In this document: one piece after another, positions 61,522 to 64,000 of the stretch
Numbering within the stretch: position 1 is the first letter of the stretch
How the letters are laid out: each line of letters begins with the position of its first letter
DNA from: Sphingomonas sp. IC081
Lineage (GTDB): Bacteria > Pseudomonadota > Alphaproteobacteria > Sphingomonadales > Sphingomonadaceae
DNA length: 64,000 bases
NCBI RefSeq assembly: GCF_006874585.1
Contig: NZ_CP029762.1
Coordinates: forward strand, 713,922 to 777,921
Direction of reading: 5' to 3'
Program-made: the position numbers and the translations under genes
Notes under the pieces: model-generated
Seen by the model: the letters and a program-made list of their open reading frames with translations, nothing else
Databases searched by the model: none
Told to the model about the DNA's origin: nothing

Positions 61522-62415
61522 TCAGGTGCGGTACCGCAGCGCGTCGATCAGGAGCGCAAAGGCAGGCTTCGGCTGCCTGCGGCTGGGGTAATAGAGGTGG
61601 TAACCTGGGAACGGGTCGCACCATTCGTCCAGCACGCGCTCCAGCCTTCCCTCGGCAATGTGCTGTGCCACATAGTCCTCGGGCACGAAGGCGAGCCCGA
61701 ACCCGTCGATCGCGGCATCGATGATGACTTCGACATTGTTCGAGGTGAATTGCCCCTCCACCCGCACGTTGAGTTCGCGGCCGCCCTTCTCCAGTTCCCA
61801 GGCATACAATCCGCCAGCGGTCGTCAGGCGCAAGTTGATGCAGCGATGCGCGGCAAGATCCTGCGGTGCATGCGGGATGCCATGGCCGCGCAAATAGCCG
61901 GGCGCGGCCACGGCGGCCATGCGCAGTTCGGGGCCGATCGGCACCGCGATCATGTCCCGTGCGACCTGTTCGCCAAGGCGTACGCCAGCGTCGAACTTGT
62001 CCGCCACAATGTCGCGCAGCCCGGAATCCACACTCAGTTCGATTTCCACCTCCGGATAGTCCTGCATGAGCCGGGCGACGACCGGCCAGAGCACGGTGCG
62101 GGTGGCATGGAGCGGCGCAGTGATGCGGATCAGGCCCGCCGGTTTCTCACGCAGTTCGCCCAGCATATCGAGATGATCCTCGATCTGCGCAAAAGCCGGG
62201 ATGAGGCCGCCCAGCAGCCGTTCGCCGACATCCGTGGGCGAGACACTGCGCGTCGTGCGCGAAAGCAGGCGCACGCCGAGCCGTGCCTCCAGCCGGCGGA
62301 TCTTGTGGCTCAGCGCGGATTGCGAGATCCCCATCTTGGCCGCCGCGCGGGTGAAGCTGCGCTCCTCCGCAATGGCGATGAAGGCGTGAAGGTCGTTCAG
62401 TTCGTCGCGCTGCAT
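61522..62415 (-). CDS. LysR-family transcriptional regulator
   Basis: 297 residues. HTH LNDLHAFIAIAEERSFTRAA then GISQSALSHKIRRLE; effector domain ends PGYHLYYPSRRQPKPAF. Strongly similar to the LysR at 17953-18846. Divergent from the aldo/keto reductase, so likely its regulator. Confidence 0.9.
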   Translation of the reverse strand: MQRDELNDLHAFIAIAEERSFTRAAAKMGISQSALSHKIRRLEARLGVRLLSRTTRSVSPTDVGERLLGGLIPAFAQIEDHLDMLGELREKPAGLIRITAPLHATRTVLWPVVARLMQDYPEVEIELSVDSGLRDIVADKFDAGVRLGEQVARDMIAVPIGPELRMAAVAAPGYLRGHGIPHAPQDLAAHRCINLRLTTAGGLYAWELEKGGRELNVRVEGQFTSNNVEVIIDAAIDGFGLAFVPEDYVAQHIAEGRLERVLDEWCDPFPGYHLYYPSRRQPKPAFALLIDALRYRT

Positions 62416-62427
62416 TGATGACTCATG

Positions 62428-62447
62428 TTGATAGCCGCATGCATCAA
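62428..62447. promoter_or_regulatory. LysR-type dyad in the AKR divergent region
   Basis: TTGAT-N10-ATCAA, perfect 5-bp arms, 12 bp upstream of the LysR gene and in the 145-bp gap before the aldo/keto reductase. Resembles a LysR half-site pair of the T-N11-A kind. Candidate operator. Confidence 0.5.
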
Positions 62448-62560
62448 TGATGTACTAATCACACAGACGCGCGCAACCTATCTTCAGGTTCAGCCCAAAG
62501 CCCAGGCCCGAACAATGTTCAAAGCCACGAACTCGGCGGGCATGTAACCAGGAGTTATCC

Positions 62561-63544
62561 ATGCAGAAGCGCAAACTCGGTAAGAGCGGCCTCGAAGTCT
62601 CGGCCATCGGCCTTGGATGTATGGGGCTGAGCTACGGCTACGGCCCACCGGTCTCGGAAAGCGACGGTATCGCGCTGATCCGCGTGGCCTTCGACCAGGG
62701 GGTGACGTTCTTCGACACCGCCGAAGCCTATGGCCCTTATGCCAACGAGGAACTGCTCGGCAAGGCGCTTGCCGACGTGCGCGACGAAGTGGTGATCGCC
62801 ACCAAGTTCGGCTTTTCCGGGGGCAAGCCGATGGACGGACTGGACAGCCGCCCCGAAACGATCCGCGCCATGACTGAAGCCTCGCTCCGCCGTCTCGGCA
62901 CTGATCATATAGACCTGCTCTACCAGCACCGCGTCGATCCTGCCGTCCCGGTCGAGGAAGTTGCCGGCACTGTGCGCGACCTTATTGCCGAGGGCAAAGT
63001 GCGCCACTTCGGCATGTCCGAGGCAGGCGCGGAATCGCTGCGCCGTGCCCATGCAGTGCAACCGGTTGCCGCGCTGCAGAGCGAATACTCGCTGTGGTGG
63101 CGCGAGCCCGAGGCGGAGATCCTGCCGCTATGTGAGGAACTCGGTATCGGTTTTGTCCCGTTCAGTCCGCTCGGCAAGGGTTTCCTGACCGGCGCCATCA
63201 CTGCCGAGACGACCTTCGGCGGCGACGACTTCCGCAATGTCGTGCCGCGTTTCGAAGAGGAGAACCGCAAGGCCAACGAAGCGCTCGTCTTCCGGCTCAA
63301 GGACATCGCCGAGGCACGCGGCGCCACCCCGGCGCAAATCGCAATTGCCTGGCTGCTCGCCGGCAAGCCGTGGATCGTGCCGATTCCGGGCACCACCAAG
63401 CGGCATCGCCTGACCGAAAACCTCGGCGCAGCCGCCATCACCCTCTCCCCTGCGGACCTTGCCGAAATCGAGGAAGCGCTCGCCGCCTTCCCGGCGCAAG
63501 GTGCGCGCTATCCCGCCTCGATCGCCGGCCGCGTCGGCCGCTGA
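62561..63544 (+). CDS. Aldo/keto reductase
   Basis: 327 residues, TIM barrel. Catalytic tetrad can be placed: Asp52, Tyr57 (TAEAYGPY), Lys82 (TKFGF) and His123 (YQHRVDP). The GLGCMGLSYGYG start and PVEEVAGTVRDLIAEGKVRHF fit the AKR13-like/YhdN group, reducing aldehydes or ketones with NADPH. Cupin gene follows 26 bp downstream; probably one operon under LysR control. Confidence 0.93.
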   Translation: MQKRKLGKSGLEVSAIGLGCMGLSYGYGPPVSESDGIALIRVAFDQGVTFFDTAEAYGPYANEELLGKALADVRDEVVIATKFGFSGGKPMDGLDSRPETIRAMTEASLRRLGTDHIDLLYQHRVDPAVPVEEVAGTVRDLIAEGKVRHFGMSEAGAESLRRAHAVQPVAALQSEYSLWWREPEAEILPLCEELGIGFVPFSPLGKGFLTGAITAETTFGGDDFRNVVPRFEEENRKANEALVFRLKDIAEARGATPAQIAIAWLLAGKPWIVPIPGTTKRHRLTENLGAAAITLSPADLAEIEEALAAFPAQGARYPASIAGRVGR

Positions 63545-63570
63545 TCCAGACGTCCGAAGGACATCCTCGT

Positions 63571-63981
63571 ATGAAACTCATCCGCAACGGTAGTCAGCCC
63601 TCGATCAAGGGGCCCGCCGACTGGTTCACCGGCAACGTGCGCATCGATTCCCCGTTCCAAGGCGAGCCCCCCGCGCGCGCCGGCGGCGCCATCGTAACCT
63701 TCGAGCCCGGCGCTCGCACCGCCTGGCACACCCACCCGCTTGGCCAGACGCTGATCGTCACATCGGGCTGCGGCTGGACCCAGTGCGAAGGCGAAGCCAT
63801 CGTCGAGATTCGCGCCGGTGACGTGATCTGGTGCCCGCCCGGCCACAGGCACTGGCACGGCGCCACGCCGACTACCGCCATGACCCACGTCGCCATTGCC
63901 GAGATGCTCGACGGACGTGCCGTCGACTGGCTGGAACAGGTCAGCGACGACGACTATCTGGCCGGACCGCCGACGGGCTGA
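63571..63981 (+). CDS. Metal-binding cupin (hydroxynitrile-lyase-like)
   Basis: 136 residues. Bicupin core: AWHTHPLGQTL gives His53, His55, Gln59; GHRHWHG gives His94. These four positions are exactly the metal ligands of the small manganese cupin hydroxynitrile lyase from Granulicella as I recall. The enzyme may therefore be a metal lyase or a related carbonyl enzyme, though many proteins of this family have no such activity. Follows the aldo/keto reductase gene on the same strand. Confidence 0.85.
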   Translation: MKLIRNGSQPSIKGPADWFTGNVRIDSPFQGEPPARAGGAIVTFEPGARTAWHTHPLGQTLIVTSGCGWTQCEGEAIVEIRAGDVIWCPPGHRHWHGATPTTAMTHVAIAEMLDGRAVDWLEQVSDDDYLAGPPTG

Positions 63982-64000
63982 CCGCCCAGGTTCCTAATCT

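Overview
High-GC DNA with densely packed genes, IVVTG-type TonB-receptor N-terminus, many LysR/TetR/AraC regulators, SnoaL/SDR catabolic genes and an alphaproteobacterial-style sulfite operon (DUF2849 and DUF934 flanking the reductase) points to an alphaproteobacterium, most likely a sphingomonad (Novosphingobium/Sphingomonas type). This is inferred from protein style and gene order only. No rRNA, tRNA or CRISPR array was seen.

Layout. 1-1906: two minus-strand cyclic-di-GMP-type genes, a cut-off PAS-GGDEF protein with a degenerate GGDEF motif and a PilZ-XRE fusion. 2466-6452: tightly coupled assimilatory sulfate operon (SUMT, DUF2849, CysI, DUF934, CysH). 6460-11204: a PRODH-like/acetyltransferase pair, a membrane protein, an MFS pump and a DHFR-like reductase. 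11589-15751: putA with a divergent Lrp-type regulator and a 14-bp palindrome between them. 15782-15878: 19-bp inverted repeat. 15901-18846: two Cys-nucleophile alpha/beta hydrolases and a LysR. 19009-19938: a complete IS5-family element, then an AT-rich lipoprotein and a twice-frameshifted isomerase pseudogene.

21682-29339: a Gfo/Idh/MocA oxidoreductase faces a four-gene operon that is a duplicated SnoaL+SDR module, every junction an ATGA overlap and both SDRs with Phe at the catalytic Tyr position. AraC, MocR and EamA genes follow. 29842-32304: TonB receptor with a structured AT-rich leader. 32367-36320: small protein, gluconate-2-dehydrogenase-subunit-3-like protein, GMC oxidoreductase and DHA2 pump in one operon, with an MFS importer divergent. 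37707-39940: CstA/YbdD. 40050-44744: YcaQ/AlkX-type DNA glycosylase, LysR and FUSC exporter. 44724-49658: luciferase-like monooxygenase, FMN reductase and GH3 glucosidase operon with a divergent TetR.

49830-50091 is a 262-bp MITE-like element flanked by CTAG. It abuts the end of a ten-gene chemotaxis operon read leftward from 61268: STAS, cheY, cheA, cheW, two tandem MCPs, cheW, cheR, cheB, and a soluble divergent MCP-like protein with an acidic DDGLF tail. The right end (61522-63981) has a LysR gene divergent from an aldo/keto reductase and a metal cupin.

The best candidates for something undescribed are the duplicated SnoaL/SDR module with Tyr-to-Phe SDRs, the soluble MCP-like protein ending the che operon, the PilZ-XRE fusion, and the CTAG-flanked MITE. 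No wholly new defence or mobile system was recognised.
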